DNA of 33,136 bases from Hyphomicrobiales bacterium (GCA_027066315.1 JAMONZ010000062.1:1-33136); one strand, 5' to 3'. Positions 17,913 through 27,723 are shown, counted from the first letter of the stretch. The notes: a model not told the origin generated them from the sequence alone. Translations and numbers: made by a program.

Positions 17913-19295
17913 GTGCAGTTATCTACCTCACCAAACTTAAAAAATAATCCCAGCAATTTGGGGCAAGGCAACAGCCAACAGTTGAACCAAAGGCAGGATT
18001 TTGCTTCTGAACCCATTGGTGTTTTTTCTCGCCGAAGTGATGCAATTGGCAAAAAAGCAAATGATAGGTTTTTAAAAGTAGTTGGTTTTGGGTTTTTAGC
18101 TTTTTTCATCTGGGCGGCAACTACTTCATTAAACGAGGTAACTCGTGGATCGGGCCGAATTGTTCCACTTGAGCAAAATCGTAATATTCAGCATATGGAG
18201 GGCGGAATTATTACTGATATTATGGTTGTTGAGGGAGCAAGAGTAAAAGCTGGCGATGTATTAGTAAGTATAAAAAACAGCTTCTCAATTGCTGAATTAG
18301 AACAAAATAAACTTGAGTTGGCATTCCAGCGCATCAAATTAGCACGACTAAGTGCAGAAGCAAAAGGTGATAGCCTTTTCATTACTCCTAACGATATGAT
18401 AAAATCTAACCCTGAAATTGTTGAACAAGAATTAAAGATTTTTGATAGCCGACGTGCGTCACGCCAAGAGCAAATGTTAATTTTTAAAGACCAAGCCTTG
18501 CAAAAACGCCTAACCCTTTCTGAGCGTCGTCAAAGATTAGAAAATAAACGCAAAGAATATCAACTCTTGCTTGAAACAGTAAAAAACTTTCGAGGCCTAG
18601 AAAAATCAGGTGCTGTTTCTCGAAACGAGCTATTGCGTCAAGAATCATCTTTGCAACAATTAGTAACTCAGCTTAATGACCTTGAGTTCCAAATTCCAAA
18701 GGTTGAATCGGAATTAAAAGAAGCATTGCGCCGGCAGAACGAAGTAGAGCTACGCTTTCGCTCAGAAGCAGAAAGTGAATCTGCACTAGCGGCGGTGAAT
18801 ATTGCAAAACTAAACGAAACTATTTCAGCAATGCAAGATCGCTCAATAAGAACAAATGTCATTGCGCCAATTGATGGGCGTATCAATAGGTTGTTAGTTT
18901 CAACCATTGGTGGTGTAGTGCAACCAGGGCAGGCTTTGGCAACTATTGTGCCAGATGATTTATCCATAGCAATTGATGCCCGCCTTTCACCCAAAGATCG
19001 TGCTAGTGTTTGGCCTGGGTTAGAGGCAGTATTAAAAATCAGTGCCTATGATTACACAATCTATGGCGGCCTAAAGGGTGAAGTGATAGAAATTTCACCC
19101 GATGCGTTAATTGATGAAAAAGGCAACCCATATTTTAGGGTGCGAGTGCGGGCAGATGCTTCTGGTTTTGGCGAAAGTAATCCAATTGTTCCTGGTATGA
19201 CGGCCGAGGTAAATATCCTTACTGGCAAACACTCAGTGCTAGATTATCTACTACGCCCAGTACGCCGCTTAAAAGAAAATGCTTTGCAGCAATAA
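17913..19295 (+). CDS. HlyD-family type I secretion periplasmic adaptor
   Basis: A 460-residue membrane fusion protein: polar cytoplasmic N-terminus (1-52), a single membrane helix (about 53-72), an N-terminal lipoyl half-motif (GSGRIVPLEQNRNIQHMEGG, then VVEGARVKAGDVLV), a long coiled-coil hairpin (about 130-290), the second lipoyl half (RTNVIAPIDGRINRL) and a beta-barrel tail with GMTAEVNILTGKHSVLDYLL, typical of T1SS HlyD/PrtE/LapC proteins. It bridges the ABC exporter and a TolC-type outer-membrane channel. The start is GTG, since an in-frame stop lies just upstream; AAAGG is 12 bases before it. It converges on lepA with a three-base gap. Confidence 0.92.
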   Translation: MQLSTSPNLKNNPSNLGQGNSQQLNQRQDFASEPIGVFSRRSDAIGKKANDRFLKVVGFGFLAFFIWAATTSLNEVTRGSGRIVPLEQNRNIQHMEGGIITDIMVVEGARVKAGDVLVSIKNSFSIAELEQNKLELAFQRIKLARLSAEAKGDSLFITPNDMIKSNPEIVEQELKIFDSRRASRQEQMLIFKDQALQKRLTLSERRQRLENKRKEYQLLLETVKNFRGLEKSGAVSRNELLRQESSLQQLVTQLNDLEFQIPKVESELKEALRRQNEVELRFRSEAESESALAAVNIAKLNETISAMQDRSIRTNVIAPIDGRINRLLVSTIGGVVQPGQALATIVPDDLSIAIDARLSPKDRASVWPGLEAVLKISAYDYTIYGGLKGEVIEISPDALIDEKGNPYFRVRVRADASGFGESNPIVPGMTAEVNILTGKHSVLDYLLRPVRRLKENALQQ

Positions 19296-19298
19296 ATC

Positions 19299-21101
19299 TT
19301 AATCACTCATTTTCAACGCTTTAATAAACGCCTCTTGTGGGATTTCTACCTTGCCAAATTGACGCATTTTTTTCTTGCCTGCTTTTTGCTTGTCCAAAAG
19401 TTTGCGTTTGCGGCTAACATCACCACCATAACATTTTGCGGTTACGTCTTTACGCAACGCTGAAATTGTTTCACGGGCAATTACCTTGCCACCAATCGCT
19501 GCTTGGATTGGAATTTTAAACAAATGGTTTGGAATTAATTCTTTTAGCTTCTCGCACATTATGCGTCCACGAGCTTCAGCAACGCCTCGATGCACTAACA
19601 TAGAAAGTGCGTCCACAGGTTCGGCGTTGACCAAAACATTTAGACGCACCAAATCGCCCTCACGATAATTATCTAAACTATAGTCAAAAGAGGCATAGCC
19701 ACGTGAGATAGATTTTAGCCTATCATAAAAATCAAATACAACTTCATTTAGTGGAATATCATATTCAACCATTGCACGAGAGCCAACATAAGTAAGATTA
19801 GTTTGAATACCTCGCCTATCCTGACAAAGTTTAAGGATTGATCCTAAATGCTCATCTGGGGTGAGAATGGTTGCTTTAATCCATGGCTCACGAATTTCAG
19901 AAATTTTTGTAACCTCTGGCATATCAGCAGGGTTATGTAATTTAATTTCATCGCCATTGTTCATTTTCATTTCATACACAACCGATGGGGCAGTAGCGAT
20001 TAGATCAAGATTAAATTCACGACTTAGCCGCTCTTGAATAATCTCAAGATGAAGCAGCCCTAAAAAACCACAACGAAAACCAAAACCAAGAGCCGCAGAA
20101 GTTTCCATTTCATAAGAAAAACTTGCATCATTTAGGCGCAATCTACCCATTGCGGCACGTAAATCTTCAAAATCATTGGCATCAACTGGAAAAAGGCCAC
20201 AAAAAACCACAGGTTGCGCTGGGCGAAAGCCTGTTAAAGCCTCATCACATGGAGTTTTAGCATCAGTAATTGTATCACCAACATTCGTATCAGCCACTTC
20301 TTTAATTGAAGCTGTAAAAAAGCCAATTTCACCTGGACCTAATTCGTCTTTTTGCACTAATTTTGGCGTAAACACCCCAACCCGATCAAGGTCATATGTT
20401 GCACTAGTTGCCATCATGCGAACTTTTTGACCTTTTTTGATAATGCCATCAATCACTCGAACAAGCACAACAACGCCAAGATATGCATCATACCAACTAT
20501 CAACCAACATCGCCTTTAATGGTGCATCAATATCACCTTCAGGCGGCGGTAATTTCGTAACAATCGCCTCAAGCACATCTTCAATGCCAAGCCCTGTTTT
20601 AGCAGAAATTTCAACCGCTTCTGAAGCATCAAGCCCAATGACATCTTCAATTTGTGCCTTTACTCGTTCTGGCTCAGCGGCAGGAAGGTCAATCTTATTA
20701 AGCACTGGCACAATTTCATGATCGACCTCAATTGCCTGATAAACATTGGCCAAAGTTTGCGCCTCAACCCCTTGTGCTGCATCAACTACCAAAAGCGAGC
20801 CTTCGCAAGCCGCAAGCGAGCGGTTTACCTCATAAGCAAAATCCACATGACCAGGGGTGTCGATTAGGTTTAGAATATATGTCTGCCCATCATGGGCAAT
20901 ATATTCAAGCCTTACGGTTTGCGCCTTAATGGTAATGCCACGCTCTTTTTCAATATCCATACTATCGAGAACCTGCTCGCTCATCTCTCGCTCGCTTAAC
21001 CCCCCCGTTAATTGAATAAGGCGGTCAGCAAGGGTAGATTTACCGTGATCGATATGGGCAACAATTGAAAAGTTGCGAATATTTTTAATTTTCTTTTTCA
21101 T
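19299..21101 (-). CDS. lepA: Elongation factor 4 (LepA)
   Basis: A translational GTPase with G1 [10 protein letters not shown]3 DTPGH, G4 NKID and G5 SAKTG, followed by the LepA-specific C-terminal region ([24 protein letters not shown]). It binds ribosomes and promotes correct translocation or initiation under stress; its exact role is still debated. The frame is open to 21155 with earlier ATGs at 21155 and 21134. The start at 21101 ([20 protein letters not shown]) is chosen because it gives the usual length of about 600 residues; none of the three has a clear ribosome binding site. Confidence 0.95.
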   Translation of the reverse strand: MKKKIKNIRNFSIVAHIDHGKSTLADRLIQLTGGLSEREMSEQVLDSMDIEKERGITIKAQTVRLEYIAHDGQTYILNLIDTPGHVDFAYEVNRSLAACEGSLLVVDAAQGVEAQTLANVYQAIEVDHEIVPVLNKIDLPAAEPERVKAQIEDVIGLDASEAVEISAKTGLGIEDVLEAIVTKLPPPEGDIDAPLKAMLVDSWYDAYLGVVVLVRVIDGIIKKGQKVRMMATSATYDLDRVGVFTPKLVQKDELGPGEIGFFTASIKEVADTNVGDTITDAKTPCDEALTGFRPAQPVVFCGLFPVDANDFEDLRAAMGRLRLNDASFSYEMETSAALGFGFRCGFLGLLHLEIIQERLSREFNLDLIATAPSVVYEMKMNNGDEIKLHNPADMPEVTKISEIREPWIKATILTPDEHLGSILKLCQDRRGIQTNLTYVGSRAMVEYDIPLNEVVFDFYDRLKSISRGYASFDYSLDNYREGDLVRLNVLVNAEPVDALSMLVHRGVAEARGRIMCEKLKELIPNHLFKIPIQAAIGGKVIARETISALRKDVTAKCYGGDVSRKRKLLDKQKAGKKKMRQFGKVEIPQEAFIKALKMSD

Positions 21102-21228
21102 AATGATTGCGCTGATAGCAGGTTTGGAGGTCATCGCAAAGAGAATTGACTTCATCTTTTAAAAAATAACATAAAATTTGCCACATTTATGTTATTTAAT
21201 AAGATATATTATATTTGAAAAAGATAAA

Positions 21229-22053
21229 ATGGGCATCATGAGTGAATTACCCAAATTACCAGAGGCTAAATTTGTTAAAAATGGTGATTATACCAGCGCA
21301 TATTTTGTGCTTGGTGATGAGGGGGCTGAGCCGTTGGTTTTATGCCATGGATTGGCAGCAAGCGGGCTGCAATTTGTAAATGATGCACATTTTTTTGCAA
21401 AAAAAGGCTTTAGGGTTATTGTGCCCGATTTGCGAGGTTTGGGTCGCTCAATAACTCCTAGTGATCGCAAGGTAAGCGATTTTTCAATTTCTAATTTAGC
21501 AAGTGATTTAATTGCAATCCTTGATAAGGAAAAAATAAAAACAACAAATTGGGTTGGAAATAGTTTGGGAGGAATTTTAGCTCTCTCTATTATTGGCTCA
21601 AATAAAAACAGGCTTAAAAGCCTTATATCATTTGGCACGGCTTATTCTCTTAATGTGCCAAGAGCTTCTATTCCAATTTTACAATTTAGTTCTGATGCTG
21701 TTGGCAAAGAAATTTCGGCACAATTAGGTGCAAGAGCCACAAGCCCTGATAAAGATGCACAATTGGTAATTTATGCCATGTTGCGAGATGTTGATATGTG
21801 GGTGGTTATTGCTATTGCAACTTATGTGCGAAATTATGACTTTATTCCAAATGCCCTTAGTTTTGAAAAACCAATGTTAATGATACGTGGCTCACGAGAT
21901 TTCCCTGTCAATCAAGCATTAAAGCCAACTCTTGATGCAATGAAAAATAAAGAAAATTTTACTCTAATTGATGTTAAAAAGGCAGGCCATTGTGCAAATC
22001 TTGACCAGCCAGAGAAAGTTCAAGAAATCATTTTAGAGTTTCTAACTTCTTGA
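21229..22053 (+). CDS. Alpha/beta hydrolase (paralogue 1)
   Basis: A 274-residue alpha/beta hydrolase with the oxyanion segment LCHGLAASG, the nucleophile elbow GNSLGG (Ser112), a probable acid Asp224 in IRGSRDFP and His254 in KAGHCANLDQP. The fold covers esterases, lipases, haloalkane dehalogenases and C-C hydrolases, and the substrate cannot be read from the sequence. No signal peptide is seen, so it is probably cytoplasmic. A TTG at 21178 is also in frame, but ATG 21229 (or 21238) gives a start like that of its relatives. The next gene is a clear paralogue. Confidence 0.85.
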   Translation: MGIMSELPKLPEAKFVKNGDYTSAYFVLGDEGAEPLVLCHGLAASGLQFVNDAHFFAKKGFRVIVPDLRGLGRSITPSDRKVSDFSISNLASDLIAILDKEKIKTTNWVGNSLGGILALSIIGSNKNRLKSLISFGTAYSLNVPRASIPILQFSSDAVGKEISAQLGARATSPDKDAQLVIYAMLRDVDMWVVIAIATYVRNYDFIPNALSFEKPMLMIRGSRDFPVNQALKPTLDAMKNKENFTLIDVKKAGHCANLDQPEKVQEIILEFLTS

Positions 22054-22084
22054 CTTTTGATTTGTTAATTAGAATAGTTATTCC

Positions 22085-23083
22085 ATGAGTTTATTATCAA
22101 AACCAGACTATCTCTCTTTACCAATTCCAAAACTCCCTCCCTCTCGTTTTGCCTCAGCAGGATATTATACTAGTGCTTATTTTGTAATTGAATCAAAAAT
22201 TCCTCTCCCTGCAGATGATGGATTTATTTATGAGGATGTCGAAAAATTTGATCCAGAAAATGAGCCAGATTATTTTTTAGAATTTGGATACCCAGAGCCA
22301 GAGCCGCCTAAAAAGAAAGAAGATATAGAGCAAAAAACTATTATTCTATGTCATGGATTAGCAACAAGCGGATTGCAATTTGTTGAAGATGCTCATTTTT
22401 TTGCTAATCATGGCTTTAGGGTTATCGTTCCTGATTTAAGAGGGCATGGACGATCAATAATTCCTAAGAAAAATCTAATGAAAAAGGAAGATTTTACAAT
22501 AAAACAAATGGCTAATGACTTGATCGCAATTCTTGATAAGGAGCAGGTTAAACAAGTTCATTGGGTTGGGCATTCGTTGGGGGGAATTTTAGCTCTATCA
22601 ATTATGGAGGAGCGCAAAGATTTAATAAAAGATTTAGTGGTGTTCGGCACTAGTTTTTCATTTGAAAAACTATCGTCTTTAGTTAATCTTGTGCAGGTAG
22701 GAAGTAAATTTTTATCACGTAATAATCAAAGTCAATTTCTTGCAGGCCTGCTTTCTAAAAAACCAAAAACTAGAGCATTAGCCTATCAAATGTTTAAAGA
22801 GGCAAGAAGAGATGTTATATTCCCAATTGCACGAAATTTAAGCAATCTTGATATAGTTGATAATGCTCTTAGTTTTGATAGTGCAATTTTGATGTTGCAT
22901 GGAGAATGGGATATTTTTACCAAAAAAGCGCAAAGAATAACTCTTTTAGAAATGATAGGAAATACCAAGTTTTTTTATAAAACTATTAAAGATGCAGGCC
23001 ATTTAACTAATCTGGATCAACCACAAATAGTGCGTGAAGCTATTTTAGATTTTGTTGGTGGAGGTTGGGTTTTTTTCGACTAA
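22085..23083 (+). CDS. Alpha/beta hydrolase (paralogue 2, with acidic insertion)
   Basis: A 332-residue alpha/beta hydrolase, clearly paralogous to the preceding gene: both share YTSAYFV, CHGLA-SGLQFV-DAHFFA, GFRVIVPDLRG and WVG-SLGGILALS. The triad is Ser164 in GHSLGG, Asp276 in LHGEWDIF and His306 in DAGHLTNLDQP. Between YTSAYFV and TIILCHG it carries about 45 extra residues rich in Asp, Glu and Pro (about 37-83), a likely disordered surface loop that paralogue 1 lacks. It lies 31 bases after paralogue 1 and is probably co-transcribed. The substrate is unknown. Confidence 0.85.
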   Translation: MSLLSKPDYLSLPIPKLPPSRFASAGYYTSAYFVIESKIPLPADDGFIYEDVEKFDPENEPDYFLEFGYPEPEPPKKKEDIEQKTIILCHGLATSGLQFVEDAHFFANHGFRVIVPDLRGHGRSIIPKKNLMKKEDFTIKQMANDLIAILDKEQVKQVHWVGHSLGGILALSIMEERKDLIKDLVVFGTSFSFEKLSSLVNLVQVGSKFLSRNNQSQFLAGLLSKKPKTRALAYQMFKEARRDVIFPIARNLSNLDIVDNALSFDSAILMLHGEWDIFTKKAQRITLLEMIGNTKFFYKTIKDAGHLTNLDQPQIVREAILDFVGGGWVFFD

Positions 23084-23089
23084 TTAAAT

Positions 23090-23290
23090 CTAATAATCAG
23101 TGAGTTTTTTATTGCGTGAATAGGGCTGCTCTTTCACTTCTTTTGTTACCGCTTGCGCACAGCGTAAACCATGCCAACCATCAGTATATTTGGGTTCGCC
23201 ATAAAGCTCCCAGCCATCACTAAGTGCTTTTGTGACCTTGTGACAAAAATCTGCATCATCTTTACCTGTTAAAAATCGATATATCTGCAT
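23090..23290 (-). CDS. DUF1737 domain protein
   Basis: A 66-residue protein whose whole length fits DUF1737: YRFLTGKDDADFCHKV, then DGWELYGEPKYT and RCAQAVTKEV. The family is small and of unknown function, common in proteobacteria. A strong AAGGAG ribosome binding site precedes the ATG. It sits 14 bases downstream of the XRE regulator, probably the last gene of that run, and faces the hydrolase gene with a six-base gap. Confidence 0.85.
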   Translation of the reverse strand: MQIYRFLTGKDDADFCHKVTKALSDGWELYGEPKYTDGWHGLRCAQAVTKEVKEQPYSRNKKLTDY

Positions 23291-23304
23291 AGTGAAGCTC
23301 TCCT

Positions 23305-23667
23305 TTATCCTTTTGAGCGTCTTATAATCTCTTGATATAAAAAGAATAAATCTTTTTTTGAGAGATTGCGGATTTCTTTTGCTAGTCGATTGCTAAGCTC
23401 AGTTGCCTCTGGTTCAAGACCTGCGGTGTTAATGGTAATTTTAGGGTCAGAAATCTCAGCTAACTGTTGTAACTCATCGGCTTCGTCCCAAATTATATTA
23501 AAATAACTAATGATGCGCTGTAATAAAAACCATGTTGGCTTGCCACGCTTTCCATGCTCAAGAGCTGAAAGATACGCACTTGAAACATTTATGCCTTTGG
23601 CCATTTCTTTTAGGCTGATGTTTTTAGCATTTCTAAGTGAGCGTAATTTTGCACCTAATGGGGTCAT
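23305..23667 (-). CDS. XRE-family helix-turn-helix regulator
   Basis: A 120-residue DNA-binding protein. Residues about 5-62 form a Cro/CI-type HTH (LRSLRNAKNISLKEMAKGIN, then VSSAYLSALEHGKRGKP). The remaining 55 residues are helical with no recognised ligand-binding domain. Its ATG overlaps the stop of the Smr gene by four bases, so it is translationally coupled to it. This Smr-XRE order recurs in alphaproteobacteria. Its targets are unknown. Confidence 0.88.
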   Translation of the reverse strand: MTPLGAKLRSLRNAKNISLKEMAKGINVSSAYLSALEHGKRGKPTWFLLQRIISYFNIIWDEADELQQLAEISDPKITINTAGLEPEATELSNRLAKEIRNLSKKDLFFLYQEIIRRSKG

Positions 23668-24254
23668 TTTTTTTGCCTTCTTAGTCGGACATAAAAAGCC
23701 CCATCACCACCATGCGCTTGGGCTGCAACTTCGTACCCCATAACTATTTGTGATAAACTAGCTCCCTTGAGCCAGATAGGAAGCATTGTCCGTAAAATTC
23801 CTTTGTTTGAGCTTAGCCCGTAAATTTGATTTTCATTTGTTTTTTTACCCTTGCCAGTTATTACTAAAACTGTCCGACTTTGGCGAGAATAGGCGACCGA
23901 TAAAAACCTCACCAATGCGCTTTGGGCTTCATCTTGGCGTAAATCATGTAAATCTATGGTTGCATCAATTGCAATTTTACCACGTGCTAAACGACGGTGC
24001 AATCGTGGCTCAATACTTGAACTTGATATTTTGGGTGAAGAAAAAACAGGCGTATAAGAGGGAGTCCAGCCTTTGTATTTTTTTTCACTAATTTTATTTT
24101 TTGGGAGCTTTTTCTCAGTTTGAATATTAAGTAAAAGCCCTTTGTTTTTATCAAAGGAGCTTTTTTTTAATGGGCTTATTGAGCTAGTAACCTTTGACCA
24201 CAAATGCCAATCCTCTAGAAAAGGAATTGTTGTTGTCTTTTTTTTACTGCCCAT
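23664..24254 (-). CDS. Smr-domain (MutS2 C-terminal-like) protein
   Basis: A 196-residue protein with a basic, poorly conserved N-terminal half and a C-terminal Smr domain (about 92-192): TIDLHDLRQDEAQSAL, then VLVITGKGKK and the closing GGDGAFYVRLRRQKK. Smr domains are associated with nicking or cleaving DNA or RNA; no cellular role is established for this subgroup. The start at ATG 24254 is chosen; a TTG one codon upstream is equally well placed for the AAGG ribosome binding site. It is preceded, after only 12 bases, by the Tim44-like gene. Confidence 0.87.
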   Translation of the reverse strand: MGSKKKTTTIPFLEDWHLWSKVTSSISPLKKSSFDKNKGLLLNIQTEKKLPKNKISEKKYKGWTPSYTPVFSSPKISSSSIEPRLHRRLARGKIAIDATIDLHDLRQDEAQSALVRFLSVAYSRQSRTVLVITGKGKKTNENQIYGLSSNKGILRTMLPIWLKGASLSQIVMGYEVAAQAHGGDGAFYVRLRRQKK

Positions 24255-24266
24255 CAAACAATGACC

Positions 24267-25013
24267 TTAGTCTAATTGGTCGGTAGTTACCAATTTCCAA
24301 TTAGGATCATTTGATGCTGTATTTCTTGCAAATGTCCAGCTATCGGCAATGCTAGCAATTTGATCGGCATTGCCTTCAACCAAATTCCCCTCACTATCAC
24401 GAGTTGCAGATACTACTTCAGCTAGGAAATTAATGGTGATTAAGGAGGTGCGTTTTTCTATTTCAGCACCACCAAACTCAACTTTTGGCAAGCCAACAAA
24501 TGTAAAATCAACCTTATATCCATCTGCTTCACGTTGAGAAATTGCACTTACAAAACCATCATAAACATCTTTAGCAAGTAAATTTTTAAGTGTTTTTTTA
24601 TCTCCCAAAGCAAAAGAAGTAACAATCATCTCATAGGCTGACTTTGCCCCTTCAAGAAAATCTTTAGGCATAAATCCATCATCAAGTTTTGCAATGTCTT
24701 TAAGGCCTTGTGCAAGTTTCTTATCGCCATTTGTAAATTTTTCAATCTGTGCATCAAGTTTAAGCATACGCTTTTGGGTAAAAATATCTGCCTCACTTGG
24801 ATCATTCTCTGGGTGAAGAGTTACGATATTATCATCATTATTTGCTATTGGTTTTTTAGCTTTTTTGTCAGTATCAACAATACGCTTTGATGCTGGTTTT
24901 TCATTGCCAGTTCTTGTGCCAAGTACTGAGCGTAAACGTAATAATACAAAAATAGCAATAGCAAGGAAAATTAGGGTAGGCAGATCAAAAAAATCATTCA
25001 TGAGCTTCTTCAA
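24267..25013 (-). CDS. Tim44-like domain protein (TimA type)
   Basis: A 248-residue protein with an N-terminal membrane segment (about 9-27, FFDLPTLIFLAIAIFVLLRL), a charged linker and a C-terminal Tim44/mL45-like domain (about 105-245) with GFMPKDFLEGAKSAYEMIV and SDSWTFARNTASNDPNWKLV. The alphaproteobacterial relatives are considered the origin of mitochondrial Tim44. It is divergent from fxsA across 135 bases, as in other alphaproteobacteria. Confidence 0.88.
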   Translation of the reverse strand: MKKLMNDFFDLPTLIFLAIAIFVLLRLRSVLGTRTGNEKPASKRIVDTDKKAKKPIANNDDNIVTLHPENDPSEADIFTQKRMLKLDAQIEKFTNGDKKLAQGLKDIAKLDDGFMPKDFLEGAKSAYEMIVTSFALGDKKTLKNLLAKDVYDGFVSAISQREADGYKVDFTFVGLPKVEFGGAEIEKRTSLITINFLAEVVSATRDSEGNLVEGNADQIASIADSWTFARNTASNDPNWKLVTTDQLD

Positions 25014-25148
25014 ACATTTCTTTTTAAGTTAGGTTAGATTTTATCGAGCATTTAAGGCTCGCAAATTATTATTTAAGACCTATATATAAAAAGCCAGACA
25101 AAAACTAGTTAACTTTTATTAGATAGACATTTTAGGAGTAAAATACAA

Positions 25149-25628
25149 TTGGGACGAATATTATTCATTATATTTTTAATTGTGCCAATCATTGAAATTG
25201 GCCTTTTTATTATGTTGGGCGAGGCAATAGGTCTTTGGCCAACGCTGTTAGGCGTTATAGCTACCGCCTTAATTGGCTCAATGGTAATTCGCTTGCAAGG
25301 AAGTTCTTTAATTGAAGAAATTCGCACAACATCTGCCTCTGGTATTATGCCAGCCAAGCAATTAGCCTCTGGCATGATGATAGGCATAGCTGGTGCTTTA
25401 TTGCTCACCCCTGGGTATTTTACCGATACAATTGGCTTTTTGCTTCTTGTGCCAAAAATCCGCAACCTGATTTATGAGGAGATAAAAAAGCGAATATCTG
25501 TTGTTGCAACAAGTTCTAGCTTTGAAGCAGGTTTTGGCGCAAATCAAAATGAAAGAGAAATGCCGCAAAAGAGAAAGCTCGATGAAGATATTGTTGACCT
25601 TGATCCTAAAAACTGGCGCAATGATTAG
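25149..25628 (+). CDS. fxsA: FxsA family membrane protein
   Basis: A 159-residue protein with the FxsA core: an N-terminal hydrophobic stretch (LFIIFLIVPIIEIGLFIMLG), a second (LWPTLLGVIATALIGSMVI) and a third around MMIGIAGALLLTPGYFTD, the family's typical GxLLLxPGxxTD motif. In E. coli overproduced FxsA relieves phage T7 exclusion by F-plasmid PifA; its normal role is unclear. It starts at TTG 25149 with AGGAG ten bases upstream. A short hairpin (CGAGC with GCTCG, 25045-25061) lies in the shared divergent region. Confidence 0.9.
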   Translation: MGRILFIIFLIVPIIEIGLFIMLGEAIGLWPTLLGVIATALIGSMVIRLQGSSLIEEIRTTSASGIMPAKQLASGMMIGIAGALLLTPGYFTDTIGFLLLVPKIRNLIYEEIKKRISVVATSSSFEAGFGANQNEREMPQKRKLDEDIVDLDPKNWRND

Positions 25629-25677
25629 TTTTGTCAAAGGATTAATAATAATTACAAGGCGGGCAGTATGACAAAGT

Positions 25678-26301
25678 TTAATTATCTTTTTCAAGCAGGA
25701 TAATATCATGAAATGATTCAAATTCTGGCTCTGGCATTTCAAGGATAAGAGAAGTTATGTCTTTATCAATTGCGTTTAGACAACCAACCTGATTGCGACT
25801 TTTATCTTGGCCATATAATTTGTAAATTTTTTCATATCCATAGTTTAAAGCACCGCTATAGGATAATCCTTCACCCGCTGGCACTAACACGCCCATGAAA
25901 TTTTGCGAGCCTGTGGTTTTTTTAATTACAAGCGCATTTTCTTCTGAGAAAATTTCACATTTGAACCATTTATAAATAATTATTTCACTCAAGCCGCCAA
26001 GTTTAATCGTGCGACAATTATATTTACCAGCAAGATCATTAGGGTTTTCAATTTGTAAAAATCCATTTCCATACAGGTTGGCAACATATTCTCGATCTTG
26101 CTTATTTGTTGACTTTAGGGCGGCACTAAGCCCTTTTATACGGCTTTGGTTTAACCCAATAAGCCGCTCTAAATCATTTTCTTCAAGTTCTGGCCAAGCA
26201 GGAATAATGCCACATGCACCTTGGTCGGCATAAGAATTGGACGATAAAACAACAAAAATCATGGCCAGAGCCGATAAGAATTTTATTTTTTCTCTACCCA
26301 T
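25678..26301 (-). CDS. DUF4893-like exported protein
   Basis: A 207-residue protein with an N-terminal signal peptide (basic MGREKIK, hydrophobic core, SYA-DQ near residue 26). The mature part resembles DUF4893 proteins: Leu/Arg-rich helices, then NDLAGKYNCRTIKLGG, KWFKCEIF, KTTGSQNFMGVLVP and EMPEPEFESFHDIILLE. The function is unknown and it is probably periplasmic. It has an AAGGA ribosome binding site and lies 15 bases after leuC. The family call is from memory of its motif pattern and is moderately sure. Confidence 0.65.
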   Translation of the reverse strand: MGREKIKFLSALAMIFVVLSSNSYADQGACGIIPAWPELEENDLERLIGLNQSRIKGLSAALKSTNKQDREYVANLYGNGFLQIENPNDLAGKYNCRTIKLGGLSEIIIYKWFKCEIFSEENALVIKKTTGSQNFMGVLVPAGEGLSYSGALNYGYEKIYKLYGQDKSRNQVGCLNAIDKDITSLILEMPEPEFESFHDIILLEKDN

Positions 26302-26316
26302 TTTTATTCCTTAATT

Positions 26317-27723
26317 TTATTCCCACTCACGAATATCAACAAAATGTCCAGCAATTGCAGCCGCTGCCGCCATAGCAGGAGAAACTAAATGGGTGCGCCC
26401 TTTAAATCCTTGCCGCCCCTCAAAGTTACGATTTGAGGTAGAAGCACAACGCTCATAAGGTTTTAACTTATCATCATTCATTGCCAAACACATAGAGCAA
26501 CCTGGTTCACGCCAGTCAAATCCAGCATCTATAAAAATCTTATCTAAGCCCTCGGCCTCGGCCATTGCCTTGACAAGCCCAGAGCCAGGCACAATCATTG
26601 CACTAACATGATCTGAAACTTTTTTGCCTTTAATCACTGCCGCCGCAGATCTAAAATCTTCAATCCGTCCATTGGTGCAAGAGCCAATAAAGACCCGATC
26701 TATTTTTATATCAGAAATTTTTGTTCCAGCTTCTAAGCCCATATATTCAAGCGCACGAAGTTTTGAAGCACGGGTATTTTCGTTTTCAATCTTCATTGGA
26801 TCAGGCACAACTCCAGTGATTGAAACAATATCCTCTGGTGAGCTGCCCCAAGTTACAATTGGCGGTAAAGAATTTGCATCAAGTATTATTTCTTTATCAA
26901 AAACTGCTCCCTCATCGCTATATAATTCTTGCCATTGTGCAACGGCCTTATCATAATCCGCACCCTTTGGAGTTAATGGGCGACCCTTTACATATTCAAA
27001 GGTTTTTGTATCAGGTGCAATAAGCCCAGCACGTGCGCCGCCCTCAATTGTCATATTACAAACGGTCATGCGCTCTTCCATTGAAAGTGCCTCAATGGCC
27101 TCACCAGCAAATTCAACAACATAGCCAGTGCCACCAGCCGTGCCTATTTCACCAATGATTGCCATAATAATATCTTTTGCGCTTACGCCATCATTTAATG
27201 CACCATTTACAATCACCCGCATATTTTTAGCTTTTGATTGAATAAGAGTTTGAGTTGCTAACACATGTTCAACTTCTGAAGTTCCAATGCCATGCGCTAA
27301 AGAGCCAAACGCCCCATGGGTTGAGGTGTGGCTATCACCACAAACTATTGTCATGCCAGGAAGAGTAAAACCCTGTTCTGGCCCAATGATATGCACAACA
27401 CCTTGACGCTTATCTAATTCATTAAAATATGTAACATCAAAATCTGCAGCATTTTTTGCCAATGTTTCAACTTGTAGCGCACTTTGAGGGTCAGAAATTC
27501 CCTTTGATCTATCACTAGTTGGTACATTATGATCGACCACTGCAAGAGTACGACTTGGCGCACGCACTTTACGATTGTTAAGGCGTAATCCCTCAAATGC
27601 TTGTGGGCTAGTAACTTCATGCACAAGGTGACGATCAATATATAATAAAGACGATCCATCATCATTATTGGTTATAAGATGGTTGTCCCAAATTTTATCA
27701 TAAAGCGTTTTTTTGATAGCCAT
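26317..27723 (-). CDS. leuC: 3-isopropylmalate dehydratase large subunit
   Basis: A 468-residue aconitase-family enzyme with the signature [25 protein letters not shown] split over residues about 129-153, and iron-sulfur ligands Cys349 (GSCTNGR), Cys409 and Cys412 (GCSMC). With LeuD it interconverts 2- and 3-isopropylmalate in leucine biosynthesis. leuD is not in the window, so the two subunits are encoded apart. It lies 70 bases downstream of the arginine kinase gene on the same strand. Confidence 0.97.
   Translation of the reverse strand: MAIKKTLYDKIWDNHLITNNDDGSSLLYIDRHLVHEVTSPQAFEGLRLNNRKVRAPSRTLAVVDHNVPTSDRSKGISDPQSALQVETLAKNAADFDVTYFNELDKRQGVVHIIGPEQGFTLPGMTIVCGDSHTSTHGAFGSLAHGIGTSEVEHVLATQTLIQSKAKNMRVIVNGALNDGVSAKDIIMAIIGEIGTAGGTGYVVEFAGEAIEALSMEERMTVCNMTIEGGARAGLIAPDTKTFEYVKGRPLTPKGADYDKAVAQWQELYSDEGAVFDKEIILDANSLPPIVTWGSSPEDIVSITGVVPDPMKIENENTRASKLRALEYMGLEAGTKISDIKIDRVFIGSCTNGRIEDFRSAAAVIKGKKVSDHVSAMIVPGSGLVKAMAEAEGLDKIFIDAGFDWREPGCSMCLAMNDDKLKPYERCASTSNRNFEGRQGFKGRTHLVSPAMAAAAAIAGHFVDIREWE

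Noticed and set aside
25630-25675. TTTGTCA/TGACAAA inverted repeat between fxsA and the DUF4893 gene
   Set aside because: The 32-base loop and absence of a T-run make a terminator or operator unlikely; it is probably chance.
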